A stretch of DNA of 64,000 bases. Origin: Geopsychrobacter electrodiphilus DSM 16401. GTDB taxonomy: Bacteria > Desulfobacterota > Desulfuromonadia > Desulfuromonadales > Geopsychrobacteraceae. Numbering within the stretch: the stretch's first letter is position 1; every line of letters begins with the position of its first letter. The notes below the pieces were generated by a model. The model was not told the DNA's origin, ran no database searches, and was given only the letters and a program-made list of their open reading frames with translations. The stretch lies in contig NZ_ARWE01000001.1 of assembly GCF_000384395.1 (NCBI RefSeq), forward strand, positions 3,322,501 through 3,386,500. The letters are read 5' to 3'. Positions 1 through 9,001 of this stretch are shown piece after piece. A program made the position numbers and the translations under genes.

Positions 1-1
1 C

Positions 2-805
2 CTGCACAAAGCGAAACAACCGGCGGACGAGCGCTTCCCCTTCGGTCACGCCAAGGAGGTCTATTTCTGGAGCTTTGTGGTGGCGCTGCTGATCTTTGCC
101 GTCGGCGCCGGGGTCTCCCTGTATGAAGGGATTCATCATCTCGCTCATCCGGCGCCGATCACCGACCCCTACATCAATTACCTGGTGCTCGGACTGGCGG
201 TGCTGTTCGAAGGGCTGTCGCTCTATTTTGCCCTGAGTGAATTTTCCCGCACCAAAGGAACACGCAGCTATTTTGATGCGATTCACAGGGGGAAAGACCC
301 GACGATCTTCGTCGTGCTGTTTGAAGATGCCGCCGCCATGCTCGGCCTGCTGGTCGCCTTCTGCGGCGTCCTCTTTTCTCAACTGAGCGGCAATCTGATC
401 TACGACGGTCTGGCCTCAATCGTCATCGGTCTGATCCTCGGCGGCACCGCGATCTGGCTGGCCTATGAAACCAAGGGGCTGCTCATTGGCGAAAGCGCCA
501 GCGTCGAAGTTGTAGCGGGCATCCGCAAGCTTGTCGCCGCCTATCCCGACGTTGAGCATGTCAACCAGGTATTGACCATGCACATGGGACCGCAACATAT
601 CCTGGTCAATCTGAGCGTTGACTTTAGCGATCAGACGACGGCTCTCGAGCTGGAAAAAACCATTGGGGTCATCGATCTGGAGATCAAGAGAACCTGGCCG
701 AACGTCAAGCAGGTCTTTATCGAAGCCGAGGCCCGCGGCGCGCTGCGTAACGACCCGACTCGTACTGGGAGTGAATTGCCGGCTCCCCCCGCAGAAAAGA
801 GTTAA
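2..805 (+). CDS. Cation diffusion facilitator family transporter (5' end outside window)
   Basis: The reading frame is open from base 2, so the true start lies upstream of the window. The visible 267 residues match the later part of a cation diffusion facilitator (CDF), an inner-membrane antiporter that exports divalent metals such as Zn, Fe or Co in exchange for protons. The first visible residues contain the typical ADERFPFGHAKE cytoplasmic loop, followed by hydrophobic segments and a C-terminal cytoplasmic domain that ends in a Pro/Ala-rich tail. Metal specificity cannot be read because the first metal-binding helix is missing. It ends 4 bp before the next gene, suggesting co-transcription. 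Confidence 0.88.
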   Translation: MHKAKQPADERFPFGHAKEVYFWSFVVALLIFAVGAGVSLYEGIHHLAHPAPITDPYINYLVLGLAVLFEGLSLYFALSEFSRTKGTRSYFDAIHRGKDPTIFVVLFEDAAAMLGLLVAFCGVLFSQLSGNLIYDGLASIVIGLILGGTAIWLAYETKGLLIGESASVEVVAGIRKLVAAYPDVEHVNQVLTMHMGPQHILVNLSVDFSDQTTALELEKTIGVIDLEIKRTWPNVKQVFIEAEARGALRNDPTRTGSELPAPPAEKS

Positions 806-809
806 CTCC

Positions 810-1691
810 ATGGCGACCTCCCCCTACCCGTCATGTGTCAGTCTTCCCTGCGCCGAAAAACCCTACCCTGCGATTCTGGATTTTCTGGTGCTCAGGTTCC
901 CCAGCATCAGCCGCTCCGTCTGGACAGCGCGGCTGCATAACGGCAAGGTGCAGGATGAAGCCGGCAGGCCGATCACCGAAGCGACCCCTTATCGACCGCA
1001 GCAAAGACTCTTTTACTTCAGGGAGCTGCCCGAAGAACTGCGGATTCCCCTGGCTGAAACCATCCTCTTTCAAAACGATGAGCTCCTCGTCGCCTGCAAG
1101 CCACCCTTCTTGCCGGTCACGCCTTCAGGACCCTACATCAACGAATGCCTGCTTAACCGCCTGCGTCTGAAAACCGGCAACCATGATTTGACCCCGCTCC
1201 ACCGGATTGATCGCGAAACTTCGGGTCTGGTGCTGTTTTCGATGAACAGGCAAACCCGTGGCCTCTATGCCAGCCTCTTTTCAGACGGGCGGATCGAGAA
1301 AACCTATGAAGCGCTTGCCGAGCTCGAGCAGCGCCCCGCAGCCAATACCTGGACGGTGGAAAATCGCCTGGAGAAAGCAGAGCCCTGGTTCCGGAGGCAG
1401 GTCGTGCCGGGCGTCGTCAACGCCCGCTCGCGGATATGCCTGGTGGATTACCGTGACAACATGGCGCACTTCACTCTGTCTCCGATCACCGGCAAGACCC
1501 ATCAACTGCGGGTCCATATGAGCGGGCTGGGTTTTCGGATCATGAACGACAGGTATTACCCCGAGCTGCTCCCCAAACAGGCAGACGACCTGGATAATCC
1601 CCTGCAGCTCATCGCCCGTCGCGTGAGATTTACCGACCCGATTTCGGCTGAAGTCATGGAATTTGAGTCGGAACGGAGCCTGGGCGGCTAG
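810..1691 (+). CDS. RluA-family RNA pseudouridine synthase
   Basis: This 293-residue protein isomerises uridine to pseudouridine in rRNA or tRNA. The family signature is clear: LHRIDRETSGLVLFS contains the catalytic Asp, and further on lies the GKTHQLRVHMSGLG segment. The chosen start is the ATG 4 bp after the upstream stop; an in-frame extension exists but would overlap the CDF gene by almost 190 bp. The substrate position is not readable. A second RluA-type enzyme lies at 24487-25206. The stop codon is inside the left end of a small inverted-repeat element. Confidence 0.88.
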   Translation: MATSPYPSCVSLPCAEKPYPAILDFLVLRFPSISRSVWTARLHNGKVQDEAGRPITEATPYRPQQRLFYFRELPEELRIPLAETILFQNDELLVACKPPFLPVTPSGPYINECLLNRLRLKTGNHDLTPLHRIDRETSGLVLFSMNRQTRGLYASLFSDGRIEKTYEALAELEQRPAANTWTVENRLEKAEPWFRRQVVPGVVNARSRICLVDYRDNMAHFTLSPITGKTHQLRVHMSGLGFRIMNDRYYPELLPKQADDLDNPLQLIARRVRFTDPISAEVMEFESERSLGG

Positions 1692-1855
1692 GAGCCTGTC
1701 CGACAATAAGGGCCGAAGCGAAAATCCGGAAGTTTGAGAACAGATTTTGGCTCGATTGAGAGCTCATAGCCGTAGCTATAGGCCGAAAATGAGCTGAAAT
1801 ATGGGCCAAACAGCCGGGTTTGCAGCCGGGTCTCTATTCCCGGACAGGCTCCTAG
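1688..1855. repeat. 168-bp MITE-like element with 15-bp perfect terminal inverted repeats
   Basis: The ends are exact inverted repeats of 15 bp: CTAGGAGCCTGTCCG at 1688-1702 and its reverse complement at 1841-1855. Internally there are nested palindromes (AGCTCAT with ATGAGCT, TTTGGCTC with GGGCCAAA) around a CATAGCCGTAGCTATAG centre, so the whole element can fold into a long hairpin. No protein is encoded. The left end supplies the stop codon of the pseudouridine synthase gene. The architecture resembles non-autonomous elements or extragenic palindromes; a mobile origin is inference. Confidence 0.65.
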
Positions 1856-1940
1856 CCCCGAAAAGGCCGGAAAGCTTGTATAAACAGTGGAAGGTCTGTA
1901 TAAGACTCCGGCGCCACTAACCCTCTTCTCAGGAACCCCG

Positions 1941-2165
1941 ATGCAACCCGGTCCCGCGTTCAATCATAAGGCCCTGCTCGAACTCGCCGCCACGCGCATG
2001 CCCTTCGGCAAGTACGAAGGGATGCGCCTGATCGACCTGCCCGAACCCTACGTGGTCTGGTTCCACCGCCAGGGTTTTCCCGAAGGGAAGCTCGGCCAGA
2101 TGCTCGGCACCATCTACGAAATCAAGGTCAACGGCCTGGAGTATCTCTTCGATCCCTTGCGCTAG
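1941..2165 (+). CDS. DUF3820 family small protein
   Basis: This 74-residue protein matches the DUF3820 family in length and core: MPFGKYEGMRLIDLPEPYV followed by W(F)xRxGFPxGKLG and a hydrophobic tail. The family's function is not established; some members occur fused to or near nucleases. The start is the ATG at 1941, preceded by AGGA at suitable distance; an in-frame upstream ATG at 1887 would add 18 unconserved residues. It sits between the repeat element and dbpA, in the same direction as dbpA with a gap of 72 bp. Confidence 0.8.
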   Translation: MQPGPAFNHKALLELAATRMPFGKYEGMRLIDLPEPYVVWFHRQGFPEGKLGQMLGTIYEIKVNGLEYLFDPLR

Positions 2166-2237
2166 TCAGCAGCGATCTGCTACACCCAAGGTAGGTCAAT
2201 TCTAAAGCACCTTCTCCCCTGGACGAATGAGTCATCC

Positions 2238-3620
<1,383 letters not shown>

Positions 3621-4239
3621 TGTCTGCTGTCCCTCCATTCGGGCTTAAACCCTCCACTCAAAGCTGAACAGCAAAAAAGCGGAGCTCCTTGCTGGGCGCC
3701 TTCTTAGCTCCTCGCCAACTCATCCGAATTGAGTGATTGCGGGCCACCTCGGCCTCGGTTATTTATCCTTTTTTTCAGACACTTCAGCAAACGCGGTGCT
3801 GCCCTGATACCTTTTCCCAAGAGCATCCCCTTGAATAGCGTCCAACCTGGAGTTTCGTACATGGACGGCTCAAAAACCCCTTACTCTACCAGCCCAGTGT
3901 CCTGATCTTCGGCGGCGGCTTTACCGGCCTGCAGTATGCCCTCGACCTGCCCATTGCCGGTCTCTCGGGTTTTCATTTTATTTCTTGCTGATTAAAAATA
4001 TTTAGATTATTGTCGAGTTCTGCCGCTAAAATTATACCCTAATGGTTCCTAACCATCTAAAATACGGGTTGTTTAAAAAACATACTAAAAATTGAATAAT
4101 CACAGCTTCTGTCTGCGAATCCAGCCATCGTTCTGCAGTTCATGACAAACCGGCCTCGGACAGACAATAGCTGCAAACCAGTCGACCAGCGCCTTGGCCG
4201 GAAGCATAAGCAGTCGACAAACTTCGATCGGGGATTACC
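3621..4239. other. 619-bp intergenic stretch with a possible decayed gene fragment
   Basis: There is no intact gene here. The DNA becomes AT-rich after about 3990, unlike its surroundings. A short open stretch around 3902-3991 resembles a flavoprotein nucleotide-binding loop and is listed separately. The last 240 bp form the leader of the lipoprotein gene at 4240; I found no convincing -35/-10 pair or terminator. The composition shift and the flanking dbpA repeat suggest imported DNA. Confidence 0.5.
3902..3991 (+). pseudogene. Possible remnant of an FAD/NAD-binding oxidoreductase
   Basis: A 29-residue open stretch reads LIFGGGFTGLQYALDLPIAG and then runs into TGA. GGGFxGL is the typical N-terminal dinucleotide-binding loop of type II NADH dehydrogenase-like flavoproteins. 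Upstream codons in the same frame (NPLLYQPSV) also recall this family, but no start codon or ribosome binding site is placed correctly and nothing follows. It could be a coincidental match; I treat it as a weak vestige. Confidence 0.3.
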
Positions 4240-6375
4240 ATGCGCGGCAAATGGATTAGTTCGTTGCTTGTTGTCTGTGGAGGGTTCGTTTTACTATTGC
4301 TCGCGTCATGTGGCGGCGGCGGTAGCAGCAGCCCTCCGGTAACCTTGTCCAGCAATGCCTTATTGTCCGAAATCCAACTGGCTGGAACCAGCCTCTCCCC
4401 TGGATTTTCCGCCGAAACTACCATCTACACTGCAGACGCCGGCCTTGCAACCAGCTCGATTACCGTCACATGCACCAGTGACAGTGACAGGGCAACGCTA
4501 AAAATCGATGGCGTTACGGTCGCCTCTGGGGTAATCCACCCGGTCACCATTCCTGTGGGCCAGACGCAAATTATCGTCGAAGTAACCGCCGAGGATGGCA
4601 CCACCAGAACCTATATGATAACCGTAACGCGACCGGGCGTGGCCTTGAGTCCGACTTCGGTCAATCTCAATTCCGGACGCGGGACGATGCTGTCGGTTTT
4701 GCTGGCCGCCCCGGCCAGCGGCGACACCGAGGTCACTCTCGGCTCCTCTACCGCCGACGTCTCTCTGCCGGCCGCGGTAACCGTCACCAATGCCACAACA
4801 CAAAAAGAGTTCGAGATCCTCAGTGTCGCCGCAGAAACAACGACCGCGACCATCACCGCAACCCTGAACGGAGATAGCGCAACCGCTACCGTCAACGTAA
4901 CCGGAGCCTTGTGCGGCGACGGTATCCTGGGGATCGGGGAACAGTGTGACGACGGCAATGCCAACCTTGGGGACGGCTGTTCCAGCTGCCAGATCGGAGC
5001 GGGCTGGCAATGCGCCGGAGAGCCGTCAGTTTGTGCCACGACTTGCGGTGATGGCATTGTTGCCGGATCCGAAATGTGCGACGACGGCGCTACCGTCGGG
5101 GGTGATGGCTGTTCCAGCACCTGCAATATAGAGAACGGCTGGAACTGCGCCGGAAACCCCTCTGTCTGTGCACCGATCTGCGGCGATGGCATCGTCACCG
5201 GCACCGAGCAGTGCGACGATGGCAATCAGATTGACAACGATTTCTGTTCCAACCTCTGCCAGGTGGTCACTCATAATTGTGATGATGGCATCGCCTGCAC
5301 CACCGACAGCTTTAATGTCGGCACACTGAGCTGCCAGCATCTTCCCAACGATGGGTCCTGCAACGACGGAAACCCTTGCACGGCCGATACGTGTAATCCC
5401 GCTTCGGGTTGCGAATATCTCGGAGCTCCACAAAACGGCACCTCCTGCGATGACGGCAATGCCTGCACCAGCAGCGATGTATGTTCCGGCGGCGCCTGTA
5501 TCGGTGGCAATCCGGTCCTTTGTGACGACGGTAACGGCTGTACCTCGGATAGTTGCAATCCCGCCACCGGCTGCGGCTATAGCCCGGTGGGTGACGGCGC
5601 CTTTTGTGTCGGCGGAACCTGCAATAGCGGCATCTGTCTGCTCTGGCCTGTGAACTGCAGCGATGGCGTCAAGGACGGCGACGAGACCGGTCTCGATTGT
5701 GGCGGGTCCTGTCAGACTTGCGTAACGGGAGAAGGATGCATCTCGTTAGCCGATTGTCAAAGTGGTGTTTGCAGTAGCGGCGTCTGTCAGGCGCCGACCT
5801 GCAGCGATGCTGTCAAAAATGGTACCGAGACCGATTTGGACTGTGGTGGATTCACGTGTGGGAGCTGTGCCGATGGCCGCATCTGTGCCGCCGCAACGGA
5901 TTGTATCAGCGGAGTTTGCAGTAGCGGCATCTGCCAGGTTCCGACCTGCAGCGATGGGGTCAGAAACGGTATTGAAACGGGCCTTGATTGTGGAAACGGC
6001 TGTGCACCATGTGCCAACGGTAGCGGGTGTGATTCGAACAATGATTGCCAGAGCTCGGTTTGTATCGGGGGCGTCTGCCAGGTCCCGACCTGCTTTGATG
6101 CGGTCCGAAACGGCGCTGAGACCGACGTTGACTGCGGCGGTTCCTCTTGTGGCGGCTGTATGGATGGCGCCGCTTGTTCTGTGGCGAGCGATTGTTCCAG
6201 CCACGTATGTAGCAGCGGGGTATGCCAGCTGCCCAGCTGTTTTGATGGGGTCCAGAATGGCATTGAAACCGCTGTAGATTGTGGCAACGGCTGTCCGTCA
6301 TGTGCCACCGGCGCAGGTTGTGACGACAATACCGATTGCCAGAGCGGTATCTGCACCGGCGGCGTTTGCCAATAA
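4240..6375 (+). CDS. Cys-rich repeat lipoprotein with cadherin-like and DUF4215-type domains
   Basis: This 711-residue predicted lipoprotein has a signal peptide ending in the lipobox LASC (Cys ~24), followed by a GGGGSSSPP linker. Residues ~36-130 look like a cadherin-like beta-sandwich domain. Then come three Cys-rich repeats of the DUF4215 type (CGDGIxxxxExCDDGN, ~225-340), a Cys-rich middle with CDDGxxCTxDxC units, and five tandem 48/49-residue repeats of the form C-S/F-D-x-V-x-N-G-x-E-T-x-x-D-C-G up to the C-terminus. Dozens of cysteines indicate an extracytoplasmic, disulfide-bonded protein, perhaps a surface adhesin or sensor. Start: ATG preceded by GGGGAT. A strong terminator follows at 6452-6499. 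Function is unknown. Confidence 0.85.
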   Translation: MRGKWISSLLVVCGGFVLLLLASCGGGGSSSPPVTLSSNALLSEIQLAGTSLSPGFSAETTIYTADAGLATSSITVTCTSDSDRATLKIDGVTVASGVIHPVTIPVGQTQIIVEVTAEDGTTRTYMITVTRPGVALSPTSVNLNSGRGTMLSVLLAAPASGDTEVTLGSSTADVSLPAAVTVTNATTQKEFEILSVAAETTTATITATLNGDSATATVNVTGALCGDGILGIGEQCDDGNANLGDGCSSCQIGAGWQCAGEPSVCATTCGDGIVAGSEMCDDGATVGGDGCSSTCNIENGWNCAGNPSVCAPICGDGIVTGTEQCDDGNQIDNDFCSNLCQVVTHNCDDGIACTTDSFNVGTLSCQHLPNDGSCNDGNPCTADTCNPASGCEYLGAPQNGTSCDDGNACTSSDVCSGGACIGGNPVLCDDGNGCTSDSCNPATGCGYSPVGDGAFCVGGTCNSGICLLWPVNCSDGVKDGDETGLDCGGSCQTCVTGEGCISLADCQSGVCSSGVCQAPTCSDAVKNGTETDLDCGGFTCGSCADGRICAAATDCISGVCSSGICQVPTCSDGVRNGIETGLDCGNGCAPCANGSGCDSNNDCQSSVCIGGVCQVPTCFDAVRNGAETDVDCGGSSCGGCMDGAACSVASDCSSHVCSSGVCQLPSCFDGVQNGIETAVDCGNGCPSCATGAGCDDNTDCQSGICTGGVCQ
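5656..6372 (+). repeat. Five tandem 144/147-bp coding repeats
   Basis: Repeat units start at 5656, 5800, 5947, 6091 and 6238, so lengths alternate 144, 147, 144, 147 bp. Each encodes C-(S/F)-D-x-(V/G)-x-N/D-G-x-E-T-x-x-D-C-G, then a CxxC pair, and ends SGVCSSGxCQxPTC. Units differ at many synonymous positions, so this is not a recent expansion. Confidence 0.85.
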
Positions 6376-6451
6376 CTCGATTCGCCCCTCGGGCTGAATC
6401 CGTACGTGCGGCGTTTTTCCGGCAGGTTACACCCAGATTTATCGTCCTGCC

Positions 6452-6499
6452 AAGTAAGGGCAATCTCAGGAAGATCCTGTCGATTGCCCTTACTTTTTT
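6452..6499 (+). terminator. Rho-independent terminator of the Cys-rich lipoprotein gene
   Basis: A perfect 13-bp stem (AAGTAAGGGCAAT at 6452-6464 with ATTGCCCTTACTT at 6483-6495) is followed by a T-run. It lies 76 bp after the stop codon of the gene ending at 6375. Confidence 0.88.
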
Positions 6500-6594
6500 C
6501 CCGACGAGGCGTTGCCAAAAAGCAGGTTTGAGCCTGGCGGAGTCAACACCAACAATTTTCGGCCGTGTGAAGGAGAAACCCCTGCATGTCACTG

Positions 6595-6673
6595 CAGCGC
6601 CAGGCATGCGCTAGAGCGCTTGAGCACCAATAAAATCAAGGGGCGCTTTTACAAAGTTCGCTCCGTCGTCTGA
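6595..6673 (+). pseudogene. Duplicated dbpA 3' terminus (orphan C-terminal fragment)
   Basis: This 79-bp segment encodes the last residues of a DbpA protein (ALERLSTNKIKGRFYK then VRSVV and TGA). The intact gene ends in KIRTFS. The 8 differences include third-position changes, so it looks like the tail of a diverged dbpA allele rather than a fresh tandem duplication. No upstream helicase sequence accompanies it. It may mark the far junction of an insertion at the dbpA 3' end. Confidence 0.8.
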
Positions 6674-6813
6674 ACCCCTCCACTGACGAAACTTGCGCTC
6701 TGGGCCATCTCCAAAGCTACAGGGCGACAGCCCACCCGGCTCAGCGCCAGCGGACCATCGCCCCTGTTCATCACACAACAAACTCTCTGCACCTACCGCT
6801 GAACATCAGGCGG

Positions 6814-8697
6814 CTAACGAACCTCGACCTCGATCGACGTCCATTGACCGGCGGGATCAAGTACCGCGGCGGCATCACTCGGATCGAGCGCTGTCAACCG
6901 CGTGTGATTGTTCACCGTTGAAGTGCCGATCGTCGCGCTGTCATCCAGGCTGAAGGTCAACCGCCACCAGCCAGGCTTCAGTGCTCCCGGCGGGAGTGAA
7001 TCCTGATTGAGCATCCAGTTATAACCAAACACCAGACTGCCACCGACATTGATCTCGGCCGAATATCCCCCCGGTCCGTCACTGCCGTAATTCTCCCAGA
7101 CCGCCTTGTCGAAATGCGTAAACACCACGTTGCCACCCGGCCCATCGAGCTTGTCGATGGTCAATCGTGCCGTCACGGCATAGACGTTGCGGCGCGTCGT
7201 TTCGTACAGGACCGCACTGGTTCCCTGCATCTCGGTCACCCCAGACCCGTAAAGCAGGTCCATAGTGTAAGCGGTCAGGGTGTCGGGCGGATCCTGATAG
7301 AGAACGGTCTCCACGCGCACGACCGAATTTTCGGAGAAAGAGACGCTGGCCAGATTATCGCCCCAATTGACCGTCACTTCCTGAACCGCCGTCGGGTCGC
7401 TAGCGATACCGTTCACCCAGTCCGCCTGCCAGGTACTGGCTGTCTGTTGCTCGTAGTAATCCACCGCATTGAGCGAGTAGATGTTGTCTGGATCGAAATT
7501 CGGAAACGCGGTCAGACTCACGAGCTCCTCGGCGGTCGGCCGCAAACCGGTGTTTGGATCAATATTGGTCAGACTGTAAGGCGGCACAATCGTCGTCGAG
7601 ATCTCCGCTCCGGTCAGCCCGTAACCATCGGCAAACACTAGTGGTAACGACAGATTGTTGCCGAAACCGCTATCGCCCCCGCCCCCGGTGGTGCTCTGCG
7701 AACCGCGGGGGGTCGCAGAAACTTCAGCCGACGGGGAACTCTCCACGCTACCAGCGACCGCTGTCAGAGTGTAGTAGTAGGTCGTCCCGCCGACCAGTCC
7801 GACGTTATCGATATAACTGGTGGCCACCACGCCGTCTGTCACCAAGTTTGCCGGATCGACTGCCACCGGCGTCGTGACTGCGCGATAGATGTTGTATGAA
7901 TCGGGCACAGCACCAATCAGCGGCTGCGACCAGGAGAGGGTGATCGAGCGCGTCGTCTCTGCGGTCAACACCGCGCTGACGTTCACCGGCGCGTTAAGCG
8001 GCAGGCGTGGAAGCGCCGAAACCTGTTGCGAAGGGAGACTCTCGCCACCGGCACCGACTGCCGTCAACATATAGTAATAGGTCGTGTCATGCACGACATC
8101 CAGATCCCGGTAAGGCGAAGTCACATCGACAGTACTCGGACTGGCGATGGTGACCGGTGCAACGATCGATTTATACAGGGTATAAGAGGTCGCCCCCACC
8201 AGCACGTCTGCCCACTCGATATCCACATAGGGGGTAAAGACTTCCCCCTCCTGAAGATTCCCCGCGGTCACCGCAACACTTTCGGGCCCATTCGGTGCCA
8301 GAGTTACCGACGCTTCGGCCGAGCCCTTACTCTCACCGGTCGGATGAACAGCCGTGAGCACGCAGAAATATCTGGTCCCGTTTTCCAGCCCGGTCACGGT
8401 ATAAGGTGACACGACCGAGGCAATTTTGACGCCAGTTGCCGGGGTAACTCCGCTAGTCAAACCAGCATAAAGATTGTAATCTGTCGCTCCTGAAACGTCC
8501 GACCATTCAATCGTTGCGGTCCCATCCCCGGCCGTGACCGCGGAGATCGTGGGTGATACTAACTCCGAACTAGGACTGGAGCTCGAACCACCACAGGCCG
8601 CCAGCAACGAGGTGAACAAACAAAGCAGCGCCAGCCCACCCCACCGTTTAAGAATCGAAAACATTTTGCTTCTGACAAAACCTGTATTTCGACACAT
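6814..8697 (-). CDS. Lipoprotein with three fibronectin type III domains
   Basis: This 627-residue predicted lipoprotein starts at the ATG at 8697, which has AGGAGG eight bases upstream; a later in-frame ATG at 8664 lacks such a site. The signal peptide ends in a LAAC lipobox followed by GGSSSSPSS. Three fibronectin type III domains follow (about 45-135, 140-235, 240-340), each with the TxYxxLTAV strand. A glycine-rich linker leads to a ~280-residue C-terminal region that begins NLSLPLVFADGYG and that I do not recognise. The protein is probably exposed on the cell surface or in the periplasm. It converges on the Cys-rich lipoprotein gene. Confidence 0.8.
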   Translation of the reverse strand: MCRNTGFVRSKMFSILKRWGGLALLCLFTSLLAACGGSSSSPSSELVSPTISAVTAGDGTATIEWSDVSGATDYNLYAGLTSGVTPATGVKIASVVSPYTVTGLENGTRYFCVLTAVHPTGESKGSAEASVTLAPNGPESVAVTAGNLQEGEVFTPYVDIEWADVLVGATSYTLYKSIVAPVTIASPSTVDVTSPYRDLDVVHDTTYYYMLTAVGAGGESLPSQQVSALPRLPLNAPVNVSAVLTAETTRSITLSWSQPLIGAVPDSYNIYRAVTTPVAVDPANLVTDGVVATSYIDNVGLVGGTTYYYTLTAVAGSVESSPSAEVSATPRGSQSTTGGGGDSGFGNNLSLPLVFADGYGLTGAEISTTIVPPYSLTNIDPNTGLRPTAEELVSLTAFPNFDPDNIYSLNAVDYYEQQTASTWQADWVNGIASDPTAVQEVTVNWGDNLASVSFSENSVVRVETVLYQDPPDTLTAYTMDLLYGSGVTEMQGTSAVLYETTRRNVYAVTARLTIDKLDGPGGNVVFTHFDKAVWENYGSDGPGGYSAEINVGGSLVFGYNWMLNQDSLPPGALKPGWWRLTFSLDDSATIGTSTVNNHTRLTALDPSDAAAVLDPAGQWTSIEVEVR

Positions 8698-9001
8698 AAC
8701 CTGCCTCCTTCCAAGTCCCGAGACCACTGACGCTTTGCACTGCGCAAGGGGAAAAGTCTTCCCCTCTCTGATGGAAGGCTATCAACTGCAGGGCTGATCA
8801 CAATGACCGAAACGTCTATCTTTCTTAAACTTTAGTCTATACCGCCAATATCGCCGTGCTCTTGTCTTTGCTAAATGGCTTTTTCGGGCTTGAAAGCTTA
8901 TTGGAACTAAAAAGATTTTATTCCTTTTCCCGTTTGTGCAATGCTCTGCATGAATTTTAGGATACCGAACCCCATCTGCAATGTCCCCTCTCGGAGCACA
9001 C
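8698..9001. other. 304-bp divergent intergenic region
   Basis: This region carries the strong ribosome binding site of the minus-strand lipoprotein gene (AGGAGG at about 8702-8710). On the plus side, GGAG at 8993-8996 decides the GTG start of the nuclease fusion. A small stem (AGGGGAA/TTCCCCT, 8747-8765) lies in the minus-strand leader. I see no clear sigma-70 or sigma-54 promoter. Confidence 0.5.

Larger units (their letters stand above)
6376..6813. other. 438-bp gap between two lipoprotein genes
   Basis: This stretch holds the terminator at 6452-6499 and the second dbpA tail at 6595-6673. The remaining ~140 bp up to the stop codon of the minus-strand fibronectin-type gene contains nothing I recognise. 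Confidence 0.7.

Noticed and set aside
4100-4239. Riboswitch before the Cys-rich lipoprotein gene (GACAAACC and GCAAACCAGTCGACC)
   Set aside because: The fragments resemble pieces of the GEMM motif, but the order and closing stems do not match and no consistent fold was found.
5656-6372. CRISPR-like or satellite repeat
   Set aside because: The 144/147-bp units are continuous coding sequence with a conserved Cys pattern and synonymous differences, not spacers and repeats.
8698-8800. Cyclic di-GMP (GEMM) riboswitch in the leader of the fibronectin-type lipoprotein gene
   Set aside because: The minus strand contains GTGCAAAGC and nearby stems that recall the second half of the motif, but the GGGCAAACC half and the tetraloop-bearing stem are absent.
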